Below the pieces are notes generated by a model. The model saw only the letters and a list, made by a program, of their open reading frames with translations. It was not told the DNA's origin and did no database searches. DNA of 64,000 nt from Pseudorhodobacter wandonensis (GTDB lineage Bacteria; Pseudomonadota; Alphaproteobacteria; Rhodobacterales; Rhodobacteraceae). The stretch covers positions 17,942 to 81,941 of the forward strand of contig NZ_LGHT01000038.1 in the NCBI RefSeq assembly GCF_001202035.1. The letters run 5' to 3'. How positions within the stretch are numbered: the stretch's first letter is position 1; each line of letters opens with the position of its first letter. The translations under genes were made by a program, and so were the position numbers. Positions 27,640-35,529 of the stretch are shown one piece after another.

Positions 27640-28587
27640 ATGTCAAAAGTCGAAATTCTTCAAGTCGGACCCTATCCAGAATGGGATCAGACCCCCCTTG
27701 ATGCAGCCTTCACCGCATATCGTTATTTCGAAGCAGACGACAAAGCCGCTTTCCTTACGCAGGTCGGTCCAAAGGTGCGCGCAATTGCGACGCGGGGTGA
27801 ACTGGGGGCAAATGCGGCCATGATCGCGGCCTGTCCTAACCTAGAGCTGATCTCGGTTTACGGGGTGGGTTATGACGCGGTTGATCTTGCAGCCTGCCGC
27901 GCGCGGGGTATCCGTGTGACCAATACACCGGATGTGCTGACAAATGATGTGGCTGATCTGGGGGTTGCGATGATGTTGGCGCAATCGCGCGGCATGATCG
28001 GGGCAGAGGCTTGGGTGCGCGACGGCTCGTGGGCGGCAAAGGGGCTCTATCCGCTCCGCAATCGGGTTTGGGGCAAAAAGGTCGGCGTACTGGGGCTTGG
28101 CCGGATTGGGTTTGAAGTGGCAAAACGGCTTGCCGGTTTTGACCTCGATATCGCTTATTCCGACGTCTCGCCCAAGGATTATGCGCCGAACTGGACCTAT
28201 GTTCAGGACCCCTTAGCCCTTGCCCGCCATGCCGATTTTCTGTTTGTAACCCTCGCGGCTTCTGCGGCCACCCGCCATATCGTGAACCGCCAAGTGATCG
28301 AGGCGCTGGGGCCACAGGGCATGATCATCAACATCAGCCGCGCGTCAAACATTGATGAGACGGTCTTGCTTGATGCGCTTGAAACCGGCAAGCTCGGTTC
28401 GGCTGCGTTGGATGTTTTTGAAGGCGAGCCAGCGCTCAATCCGCGCTTTCTTGATCTGCCGAATGTGCTCTTGCAACCGCATCATGCCTCGGGAACTTTT
28501 GAAACCCGCAAAGCTATGGGTGCCTTGGTGCGCGACAATCTGACGGCCCATTTCGCGGGCCGTGATCTTCTTACTCCAGTTCTGTGA
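27640..28587 (+). CDS. D-2-hydroxyacid dehydrogenase (2-ketogluconate/hydroxypyruvate reductase type)
   Basis: 315 residues. NAD(P) motif GLGRIG near residue 150, catalytic Arg in NISRASNID, Glu in DVFEGEP and His in QPHHASGT. Closest in style to GhrB-like 2-ketogluconate/glyoxylate reductases. With gluconokinase and IdnO/IdnD-like enzymes next door, a 2-ketogluconate-to-gluconate step is a reasonable inference. The start at 27640 follows a CAGGA site; upstream in-frame codons run through the operator and idnO and are rejected. The stop is six bases before the next start. Confidence 0.9.
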   Translation: MSKVEILQVGPYPEWDQTPLDAAFTAYRYFEADDKAAFLTQVGPKVRAIATRGELGANAAMIAACPNLELISVYGVGYDAVDLAACRARGIRVTNTPDVLTNDVADLGVAMMLAQSRGMIGAEAWVRDGSWAAKGLYPLRNRVWGKKVGVLGLGRIGFEVAKRLAGFDLDIAYSDVSPKDYAPNWTYVQDPLALARHADFLFVTLAASAATRHIVNRQVIEALGPQGMIINISRASNIDETVLLDALETGKLGSAALDVFEGEPALNPRFLDLPNVLLQPHHASGTFETRKAMGALVRDNLTAHFAGRDLLTPVL

Positions 28588-28592
28588 GCCTC

Positions 28593-29633
28593 ATGAAATC
28601 CATCGTCATCCATGCCGCGCGTGACCTGCGTATCGAAGAGAAACCGGCCGAAGCGCCCGGCCCTGGCCAAGTTCAGATCCGGCTTGCCATGGGCGGGATC
28701 TGCGGATCGGATCTGCATTATTTCAACCACGGCGGCTTTGGCCCGATCCGGCTGAAAGAGCCGATGGTGCTGGGCCATGAGGTGTCGGGGTATATCACCG
28801 CATTGGGCGAAGGGGTTACCGGTCTGTCCAAAGGCCAGTTGGTCGCCGTGTCGCCATCGCGGCCCTGCGGCAACTGTTCCTATTGTCGTCAGGCAATGTT
28901 TAACCATTGCCTCAACATGCGGTTTTACGGCTCTGCGATGCCTTTCCCGCATATTCAGGGCGCGTTCCGTGAGGTTCTGGTCGCCGATGCCAGCCAATGC
29001 GCCCCCGCTGACGGGCTGACTGCGGGCGAGGCGGCGATGGCCGAACCGCTTGCGGTTTGCCTGCATGCCACCAAAAGGGCAGGGCCCTTGCTTGGCAAAT
29101 CGGTGCTGGTAACGGGCTGCGGCCCGATCGGTATCTTGTGTATTCTTGCGGCGCGGCGGGCGGGGGCTGACCTTATCGTTGCAACCGATCTTGGTGATTT
29201 CACCCTTGGCATGGCGCGCAAGGCGGGCGCCGATGTCACGGTGAACATGGCCACAGAGTCACAGGCGATGCAGGGTTATGCGGTCGACAAGGGTCAGTTC
29301 GATGTGCTGTTCGAATGCTCGGGCGCTGCCTCGGCGCTGGCGGGGGCTATTCCTGCGATGCGCCCCGGTGGCACAATTGTTCAGCTTGGGCTTGGCGGTG
29401 ATATGACGTTGCCGGTGCAGGCGATGACCGCAAAAGAGTTGTCGCTGCGCGGCTCTTTCCGGTTTCATGAAGAGTTCAATACCGGCGTCAGCTTGATGCA
29501 AAAGGGTTTAATCGATGTCAAACCCTTCATTACCCAAACCTTTCCATTGGCGCAGGCCGTTGAGGCCTTTGAGACAGCAGGCGACCGCAGTCGGGCGATG
29601 AAAGCGCAGATCAGTTTTTCCGACGCATCTTGA
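28593..29633 (+). CDS. idnD: L-idonate 5-dehydrogenase-like zinc alcohol dehydrogenase
   Basis: 346 residues, medium-chain dehydrogenase. Catalytic zinc motif GHEVSG near residue 60, a structural zinc Cys set (CGNCSYC...HC) near 91-106, and cofactor motif VTGCGPIGILC. The opening (Cys/Asp/His in GGICGSDLHYF) is that of IdnD-type enzymes, which oxidise L-idonate to 5-keto-D-gluconate. It runs directly behind the 2-hydroxyacid dehydrogenase, forming the plus-strand half of the cluster. The 158 bases after it hold no recognised gene. Confidence 0.9.
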   Translation: MKSIVIHAARDLRIEEKPAEAPGPGQVQIRLAMGGICGSDLHYFNHGGFGPIRLKEPMVLGHEVSGYITALGEGVTGLSKGQLVAVSPSRPCGNCSYCRQAMFNHCLNMRFYGSAMPFPHIQGAFREVLVADASQCAPADGLTAGEAAMAEPLAVCLHATKRAGPLLGKSVLVTGCGPIGILCILAARRAGADLIVATDLGDFTLGMARKAGADVTVNMATESQAMQGYAVDKGQFDVLFECSGAASALAGAIPAMRPGGTIVQLGLGGDMTLPVQAMTAKELSLRGSFRFHEEFNTGVSLMQKGLIDVKPFITQTFPLAQAVEAFETAGDRSRAMKAQISFSDAS

Positions 29634-29791
29634 GCCAGAGGACTTAAGCTGAAGGGTCGGGGCCTGCACCATCGTGGGCCTCGACCAAATCCCGAAATCC
29701 ATCGGCTATCTGGCGCCAAAGGGGTCTTTGCCACCGTTGCGACCTCTGCCAAAGCCCGCGCCCAAAAGGCCGGTGCCAAGCAAGGCGACTT

Positions 29792-30208
29792 TTATTCCTC
29801 GGTTCCAATGGCCGAAAGTGCGGCGCGGCCGACTTCGACATCCTGATCGCCAGTGCCAGAACCTACTCCAATAGCGCCAAGCAACTGACCGCCGAACCGT
29901 ATCGGCAGGCCACCTTTCAGGCCAGTAACATTGCCACCCGTGGCCATACCGATTTCAAGGCGAACGTGCTCGGGGATCAACGCACTTGGCTTACCGGTTG
30001 AGGCAGCCGTCAAAGCCTTGGCCAAAGCGCTTTTGCGGCTGAGAAACTTTGCGCCGGTCATGCGGATTTCACCCAGCAGTTGGCCGCTGGCATCAACGAT
30101 TACGATGCACTGTGGTTGTTGCATGGCTTCGGCCTTTGCCACGGCCGCGCCAAGCATTGCCAAGACGGCGGAATGGGTCAATTGTGTCGTGTTTGAAAAA
30201 TATTCCAT
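29792..30208 (-). CDS. GlcG/HbpS-like heme-binding protein
   Basis: 138 residues of the GlcG/HbpS family: N-terminal helix THSAVLAMLGAAVAKAEAM, then IVIVDASGQLLGEIRMTGA, and the Gly-rich GGLPIRFGGQLLGAIGVGSGTGDQDVEVGRAAL. Relatives bind heme or accompany sugar-acid and glycolate pathways with unclear roles. No signal peptide is seen, so it is likely cytoplasmic. It is divergent from the lactonase, with an operator between them. Confidence 0.9.
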   Translation of the reverse strand: MEYFSNTTQLTHSAVLAMLGAAVAKAEAMQQPQCIVIVDASGQLLGEIRMTGAKFLSRKSALAKALTAASTGKPSALIPEHVRLEIGMATGGNVTGLKGGLPIRFGGQLLGAIGVGSGTGDQDVEVGRAALSAIGTEE

Positions 30209-30239
30209 TTTGGCTCCTGAGGGTTTGACGATGGGGGAT

Positions 30240-30251
30240 GTTATCGATAAC
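30240..30251. promoter_or_regulatory. LacI-type operator GTTATCGATAAC
   Basis: A perfect 12-bp palindrome, the same core as at 27.6 kb, in the 72-base region between the GlcG/HbpS-like gene and the SMP-30 lactonase gene. It is 30 bases upstream of the lactonase start. This places both transcripts in the same regulon as the idonate operons. Confidence 0.85.
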
Positions 30252-30280
30252 TATCAATCATATCTGAGGGGAGAGCAACC

Positions 30281-31180
30281 ATGTCGTGTTTCGAAATTAT
30301 AGACCCGGCTTTTGGGACGTTCGTACTTGGAAACGCGCCCGTCAAAAAGCTTGCAACGGGGTTCGACTGGGTCGAAGGCCCGGTCTGGTTTGGTGATGCA
30401 CAATGTCTGCTTTTTTCCGACATCCCAAATAACAAAATCATGCGATGGTCCCCCGAGCAAGGCATCTCTGTTTTCCGCGCGCCATCGAATTATGCCAATG
30501 GCCACACCCGTGATCGCCAGGGCCGCTTGATTTCCTGCGAACATGGTACAAGGCGGGTGACCCGAACCGAATACGATGGCAGCATCACTGTTATCGCTGA
30601 CCGATTTAACGGCAAGCCATTGAACTCGCCAAATGATGTGGTGGTCAAATCAGATGGAACAATCTGGTTTTCCGATCCGCATTACGGCATCATGACGAAT
30701 TACGAAGGCTTTGCTGCCGAACAGGAAAACCCCTGTGTCGTCTATCGTGTTACGCCCGAAACGGCTGCGATCGAGGTAATGATCGATGACATGAACTGCC
30801 CCAACGGCCTTGCGTTTTCACCTGACGAAAGCCTGCTCTACGTCGCTGATACCGGTCGGATGCATGGCTCTGATCCGCAGCATATCCGGGTTTATGACTG
30901 TGCATCTACCGGCAGGCCAAAGGGCGGGCGGGTTTTCCACAAGATAGATCCAGGCGTTGCCGATGGCATCCGGGTGGATAGTGAAGGCAACCTGTGGTCT
31001 TCGGCGGCGGACGGTGTTCATTGCCTGGCCCCTGACGGGCACCTTATGGGCAAGATCCTTGTGCCGGAACTGGTGTCAAATATCTGCTTTGGCGGCCGCG
31101 CAAAACATGAGCTTTATATAACAGCAACGACAAGCCTCTATCGCGTGACGTTGAACCGCAAGGGAAACCAGACGCCATGA
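30281..31180 (+). CDS. SMP-30/gluconolactonase family protein
   Basis: 299 residues, six-bladed beta-propeller lactonase. The metal-binding residues of the family are in place: Glu in WVEGPVW near residue 32, Asn in LNSPNDVVV, Asn in CPNGLAFSPDE and Asp in ADGIRVDSEG. It would open D-glucono- or related sugar lactones to the acids used by this cluster. A GGGGAGAG site precedes the ATG. Its stop overlaps the ATG of the decayed gnd gene (ATGA), so the two were once translationally coupled. Confidence 0.93.
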   Translation: MSCFEIIDPAFGTFVLGNAPVKKLATGFDWVEGPVWFGDAQCLLFSDIPNNKIMRWSPEQGISVFRAPSNYANGHTRDRQGRLISCEHGTRRVTRTEYDGSITVIADRFNGKPLNSPNDVVVKSDGTIWFSDPHYGIMTNYEGFAAEQENPCVVYRVTPETAAIEVMIDDMNCPNGLAFSPDESLLYVADTGRMHGSDPQHIRVYDCASTGRPKGGRVFHKIDPGVADGIRVDSEGNLWSSAADGVHCLAPDGHLMGKILVPELVSNICFGGRAKHELYITATTSLYRVTLNRKGNQTP

Positions 31181-31797
31181 GTAAGGGTTAGATCGGCCTT
31201 ATCGGCCTTGGCACCATGCGCTCGGCGCTTGCCCTCAACATCGCCGCCAAGTTTCAGGGTCAGGCCTGCGCGGATTGGATGGGCGAAGAAGGGGCAGGGC
31301 ATTTCGTCAAAGCGGTGCATAATGGGCATCGAATATGCAGATATGCAGCTCATCGCGGAATCTAACGGGCTGTTGCGCGATGGTTTGGGGCTGGCTGCCC
31401 CTGCGATTTCACAGATATTCGCGCAATGGAACAAAGGCGCGCTGCAATCCTACCTGATCGAGATTGCAAGGAAAGTTGCAGGCACGACCGACGCAGCAAC
31501 CGGCCAAAAAGGCACGGGCCGTTGGACAGCGATCGAGGCACAACAACTTGCAGCGCTTTCTTTGCCGACAAGATCAAAGCAAGCCACGATGCGCCGCGGC
31601 AGGTGGTGGCGATTGCGGCACAGCATGGTCAACCTGTTCCCGCGCATGCCGCAGCGCTGGCCTAATTCGACGGTATGCTCACCGCGCGCGGCACGGGAAA
31701 TATGATCCAAGGTCAACGTGACTTTTTCGGCCTGCACGGTTTTGCGCGTTTGGATGACGGTACCTCGGGAAACCATGGGCCTTGGGCGCAAGTTTAG
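31177..31797 (+). pseudogene. gnd: 6-phosphogluconate dehydrogenase, multiply broken remnant
   Basis: Recognisable gnd pieces in order: MSKG-stop-IGLIGLGTM (Rossmann start, TAG at 31189-31191), then a jump of about 150 codons to ADWMGEEGAGHFVKAVHNG, a one-base insertion near 31324, then IEYADMQLIAE...GLLRDGLGL and GQKGTGRWTAIEAQ. A second jump of roughly 180 codons and a frame change lead to ADKIKASHD, a nonsense TAA at 31663, and the terminal FDGMLTARGTGNMIQGQRDFFG...HGPW. A working enzyme has about 470 residues; here about 200 remain. It cannot be functional. Its tail overlaps the end of the opposing LacI gene by four bases. Confidence 0.9.
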
Positions 31798-32813
31798 CTT
31801 GTAGCCGGCCAGACAGTTGTACCGGGGATAAGGCGAAAGCCAACGTCCCGGGTCGGTTGCACCCGCGTGCCATGAATCCTTGCCAGCACCATTTCCGCTG
31901 AAAGCTGGCCAATCCGCAGATGCGGCACCGCAACAGAGGTAAGGCGGTACGGCTGAATAGATGAAATCGGCAAATCGCCCCAGCCGGCAATGCCGATATC
32001 CCCCGGCACGGAAAGCCCGGCGCGCGCGCAATATTCATAGCCGCCAACGGCCATGTTGTCGTTCTGGTAAAAAATCACTTCGACATCGCTATGCGACGCC
32101 AAAAGCTGTTCCGTGCAATAATAGCCAGTGTAAAACCCCGGCACATCCCTGAGCAAAATCTGCTTTTCAAGCTGCCCGGAGGCATCGGAAATCGCCTTTG
32201 CAAAACCTGCCAGCCGCGCGCTCGCGGCGTTCGCGGTATCATGCGAAGTGCCGGCATAGCCAAATTTGCGATAGCCGCGACCGGCCAGAAACTGCCCCAT
32301 CGCATAGCCGCTGTCGAAGTGGTTAAGGCCCACACACATATCCAGCGGGTTAGAGTTGAAATCCCAGATTTCGACCAGCGGAATACCAGCCCCCCTGAGC
32401 ATCTGAATCGACCTTTGGCTGTGCGAGCGGCCGGTGATTATTAAACCGGCAGGTTGCCAGGACAGCACGGTCTCGATCCATTTCTCTTCTTGATCGCGCA
32501 CATGTTCGGTCATGCCCAGAACTGTCTGATGCCCAAAGGCGCCAAGTTTACGGTCGATACCTTCGAGAACCTGCGCAAAAATCTCGTTTCCCAGCTCGGG
32601 GATGCTGACGCCGACAAAGGTCGAGCGTTTGTCGCCAGCGAAAACCGTAGCAAGCCGATTCGGCAAATAACCAAGTCTTTCAACCTCGGCGATAACCTTC
32701 ACACGGGTCTGCTCTGAAAAGCCGCCCTCGTCACGCAACACGCGGCTTGCCGTCATTTTGGAAACGCCTGCGGCCTTGGCAACTTCGGCAAGGCTTATCT
32801 TATTGTTTTTCAT
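31794..32813 (-). CDS. LacI-family regulator of the ribose-type importer
   Basis: 339 residues. HTH region SLAEVAKAAGVSKMTASRVLRD, then the sensor domain. It differs from the other two local LacI proteins at the specificity positions of the recognition helix (Lys-Met, and Ala in place of Val). It is divergent from the RbsA-type ATPase, with two operator copies in between; the nearer one starts 28 bases from its ATG, implying autoregulation. Confidence 0.93.
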   Translation of the reverse strand: MKNNKISLAEVAKAAGVSKMTASRVLRDEGGFSEQTRVKVIAEVERLGYLPNRLATVFAGDKRSTFVGVSIPELGNEIFAQVLEGIDRKLGAFGHQTVLGMTEHVRDQEEKWIETVLSWQPAGLIITGRSHSQRSIQMLRGAGIPLVEIWDFNSNPLDMCVGLNHFDSGYAMGQFLAGRGYRKFGYAGTSHDTANAASARLAGFAKAISDASGQLEKQILLRDVPGFYTGYYCTEQLLASHSDVEVIFYQNDNMAVGGYEYCARAGLSVPGDIGIAGWGDLPISSIQPYRLTSVAVPHLRIGQLSAEMVLARIHGTRVQPTRDVGFRLIPGTTVWPATS

Positions 32814-32841
32814 AGGTTTAACCGCTTTTTCACTGACCTAC

Positions 32842-32857
32842 GTTACCCGTAACTTTT
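32842..32857. promoter_or_regulatory. Operator copy 1 (GTTACCCGTAACTTTT)
   Basis: GTTACCCGTAAC is a near-palindromic LacI-type operator followed by TTTT. The whole 16-base unit recurs as an exact reverse complement at 32894-32909, so the two copies face each other across the promoter. Confidence 0.85.
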
Positions 32858-32860
32858 TTG

Positions 32861-32889
32861 TTGACTTAGCCGTTGTTCCGACAAATGAT
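32861..32889 (+). promoter_or_regulatory. Sigma-70-type promoter for the ribose-type ABC operon
   Basis: TTGACT at 32861-32866 and AATGAT at 32884-32889 are 17 bases apart. The promoter lies exactly between the two operator copies, so a bound LacI dimer pair would block it. Transcription would begin about 60 bases before the GTG start of the ATPase. Confidence 0.6.
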
Positions 32890-32893
32890 AGTG

Positions 32894-32909
32894 AAAAGTT
32901 ACGGGTAAC
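32894..32909. promoter_or_regulatory. Operator copy 2 (AAAAGTTACGGGTAAC)
   Basis: Exact reverse complement of operator copy 1. The centres of the two 12-bp cores are 56 bases apart, just over five helical turns, which would allow looping or cooperative binding around the promoter. Confidence 0.85.
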
Positions 32910-32958
32910 TCAAGTCACGTTGAGGAGCGTGGAGTGCCTGTCGAGGGAGGAGAACGCT

Positions 32959-34464
32959 GTGCTTGATGCAGCCCAAAAGAACCTGTTTTTTGACGGGATA
33001 AAAAAGCAATTTGGTGGAACCTACGCCCTGCGTGATGTCTCGCTTAACATCGAGCGGGGTGAAATTGTTGCGCTTCTTGGCGAGAATGGTGCGGGGAAAT
33101 CCACACTGATCAAAATCCTCGGCGGCATTCATAAGGCTGACGAGGGCCGCGTCCTGATCGATGGTACGCCCTATGAGCACCGCCCCGGCGGCTTTGGTGA
33201 GCGGCAATCCGTGGCCTTTATCCACCAGGATCTGGGCATGATCGAATGGATGACCGTCGCGGAAAATATCGCCCTCGCGCTTGGCTTTGCGCGCAAACGC
33301 AAGCTGATCGATTGGCCCGAGGTCGAAAGTTTTGCCGCCAAGGCGCTGGCCAAGGTTGGCTGCGATTTTGACCCTTCGACACGGGTGCAGGATCTTTCAC
33401 GTACCGAGAAATCACTTGTAGCAATTGCGCGGGCGCTGGCAGTTGATTGCGATTTTCTGGTGCTGGATGAGCCCACAGCCTCTTTGCCCGCAGATGAGGT
33501 CGAGCGGTTGTTCGAGGCGTTGCGACCGCTGAAGGCACAGGGCGTTGGCATGATTTATGTCTCGCACCGGCTTGATGAGATCTTTCGCATTGCAGACCGT
33601 GTTGCGGTGCTTCGCGATGGCGAACTGGTGGGCCTGCGCGCCATCGACCACACCACGCCCGAGGAATTGGTCTATATGATTGTTGGGCGCAAAACCCGGC
33701 AGGTGATCAAGACGACCTCGGCACTTGGCGCGCCTGTTCTTTCAGTGCGGGATATGACGCTGGATGTCGCGGGGCCGGTCAGCTTTGATTTGCACCGCAA
33801 TGAAATGCTGGGGCTGGTAGGTCTGCGCGGTGCCGGGCATGAGGCAGTTTCGCGCGCGCTGTTTGGTGATTGGGCGTTCGAAGGGCAGGTGACGTTAAAT
33901 GATGCCGCGCCGGATCTGCGCACCCCCCAAACTGCGCTTCTTTCGGGCATCGGGCTTGTCGCCCGTGATCGCACCGAAGAATCCGTCGCAATGTCCCTGA
34001 CAATTCGCGAAAACACCTTTCTGAATCCCAACACCATGGGGCGCAAAATCCTGTCCTTCATGCGGCCAAAGACGGAAACCAAGCTGGCGCATGCGATCGG
34101 TGAAGGCGTGGCACTTTCGCCGAACGATCAGAGCATGACCATTGAATCGCTTTCCGGCGGCAATCAGCAAAAGGTGGTCATCGGCCGCTGGCTTGCGACA
34201 AAGCGCAAACTGTTGATCTGCGAAGACCCCACGGCCGGTGTCGATGTTGGCGCCAAAGCCGAAATCTATGCCCTGCTGAACCGCGCGATGGAGCAAGGCG
34301 TCGGCATCATCATTGTCTCGACCGACTTTGAAGAAGTCGCCGCCGTCTGTCACCGCGCCATTGTTTTTAGCCAAGGCAAGATTGCGGGGCAATTGTCAGG
34401 GGCCGAATTGACCACCGAAAACCTTATTCAGGCGGCCTCCGCCGGTAACGCGACAGCGCACTAA
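32959..34464 (+). CDS. Ribose-type sugar ABC transporter, double ATPase subunit (RbsA family)
   Basis: 501 residues, identical in length to E. coli RbsA. Two ABC domains: the first with GENGAGKST, and a divergent signature LSRTEKSLVAIARAL with LDEPTASLP; the second with the usual degenerate P-loop GLRGAGHEAV and a proper signature LSGGNQQKVVIGRW. The GTG start at 32959 sits behind GGAGGAG; a longer ATG reading would run through the promoter and operators. It energises the permease and binding protein encoded next. Confidence 0.94.
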   Translation: MLDAAQKNLFFDGIKKQFGGTYALRDVSLNIERGEIVALLGENGAGKSTLIKILGGIHKADEGRVLIDGTPYEHRPGGFGERQSVAFIHQDLGMIEWMTVAENIALALGFARKRKLIDWPEVESFAAKALAKVGCDFDPSTRVQDLSRTEKSLVAIARALAVDCDFLVLDEPTASLPADEVERLFEALRPLKAQGVGMIYVSHRLDEIFRIADRVAVLRDGELVGLRAIDHTTPEELVYMIVGRKTRQVIKTTSALGAPVLSVRDMTLDVAGPVSFDLHRNEMLGLVGLRGAGHEAVSRALFGDWAFEGQVTLNDAAPDLRTPQTALLSGIGLVARDRTEESVAMSLTIRENTFLNPNTMGRKILSFMRPKTETKLAHAIGEGVALSPNDQSMTIESLSGGNQQKVVIGRWLATKRKLLICEDPTAGVDVGAKAEIYALLNRAMEQGVGIIIVSTDFEEVAAVCHRAIVFSQGKIAGQLSGAELTTENLIQAASAGNATAH

Positions 34465-34476
34465 AGGAAAACGACA

Positions 34477-35517
34477 ATGCAATCATTGAAATCAAACGCT
34501 TTGGAGCCCACCAAGGCAGAGCTGAAAGGCGCTGATCGGTTCACTCGGTTTTTACGGTTTTTGCCGGTTTATGGTTTGGTGATCCTGACAGGCGCGTTGA
34601 TCGTGCTGTTCTCGATTTTATTGCCCAACACCTTTCCGACAATGCTGAACCTGCGCGCCATTGTGTCTGACAAGGCGATTATCGCCTTGCTGTCGCTGGG
34701 GGCTATGATCCCTATGGCAGCTGGGCGGATAGACCTGACGGTGGGCTATGGCATCGTGCTTTGGCATATCCTTGCCATTTCGTTGCAAACCATGATGGGC
34801 GTGCCATGGCCGCTTGCTGTGGTGATTGTGCTTTGCCTTGGCGTGTTTACCGGCCTTTTGAATGGTTGGCTCGTCGAAGTTGCGCAGATCGACAGCTTTA
34901 TTGCGACACTGGGAACCGGCACTGTGCTTTATGCGCTTGCGCTTTGGCACACTGGCGGGCGGCAAATGGTCGGCCTGTTGCCCGATGGTTTTCTGGCCAT
35001 CAACGGCACCTTTGTTTTCGGCCTGCCGATTACCGGATTCTATCTAATCGCGATTACCGTCATCATGTGGGTCGTGCTCGAATACACGCCGATTGGCCGC
35101 TATCTTTACGCCATCGGCGCGAACCAGAAAGCGGCGCAGCTGAACGGCATTCCGACACGGAAATTCGTCATTGGCGCCTTTATGTCTTCGGGCTTTCTGA
35201 CCGCCTTGGCCGGCGTCATCCTTGCATCGAAACTTCGGATTGGTCAGGCCAGCGTCGGGTTGGAGTTTCTGCTGCCGGCGCTTGTCGGGGCGTTTCTGGG
35301 CTCAACCACGATCAAACCGGGGCGGGTTAACGTTTGGGGCACGATTATTGGCGTGGCAATTCTGGCCGTCGGGATTTCGGGCATCCAGCAATTCGGGGGC
35401 TCTTTCTGGGTCGAGCCACTCTTTAACGGGGTCACCCTGCTGATCGCAATCGGCATCGCCGGTTATGCGCAACGGCGCAAGGGTGCCGATAAGAAAAGAC
35501 CAAAAGCAAAAGCATAA
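34477..35517 (+). CDS. Ribose-type sugar ABC transporter permease (RbsC family)
   Basis: 346 residues, about ten hydrophobic segments of the BPD_transp_2 type. Landmarks: ALLSLGAMIPMAAGRIDLTVG near residue 70, DSFIATLGTGTVLYAL in the middle, and the conserved cytoplasmic stretch YAIGANQKAAQLNGIPTRK near 210. The gene lies 12 bases after the ATPase. A Lys-rich tail ends the protein. Confidence 0.95.
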   Translation: MQSLKSNALEPTKAELKGADRFTRFLRFLPVYGLVILTGALIVLFSILLPNTFPTMLNLRAIVSDKAIIALLSLGAMIPMAAGRIDLTVGYGIVLWHILAISLQTMMGVPWPLAVVIVLCLGVFTGLLNGWLVEVAQIDSFIATLGTGTVLYALALWHTGGRQMVGLLPDGFLAINGTFVFGLPITGFYLIAITVIMWVVLEYTPIGRYLYAIGANQKAAQLNGIPTRKFVIGAFMSSGFLTALAGVILASKLRIGQASVGLEFLLPALVGAFLGSTTIKPGRVNVWGTIIGVAILAVGISGIQQFGGSFWVEPLFNGVTLLIAIGIAGYAQRRKGADKKRPKAKA

Positions 35518-35529
35518 TGGGAGGAAACC

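Noticed and set aside
29634..29791. Possible small gene or remnant between the idnD-like gene and the GlcG/HbpS-like gene
   Set aside because: Short readable frames exist but none has a start signal or a recognisable sequence.
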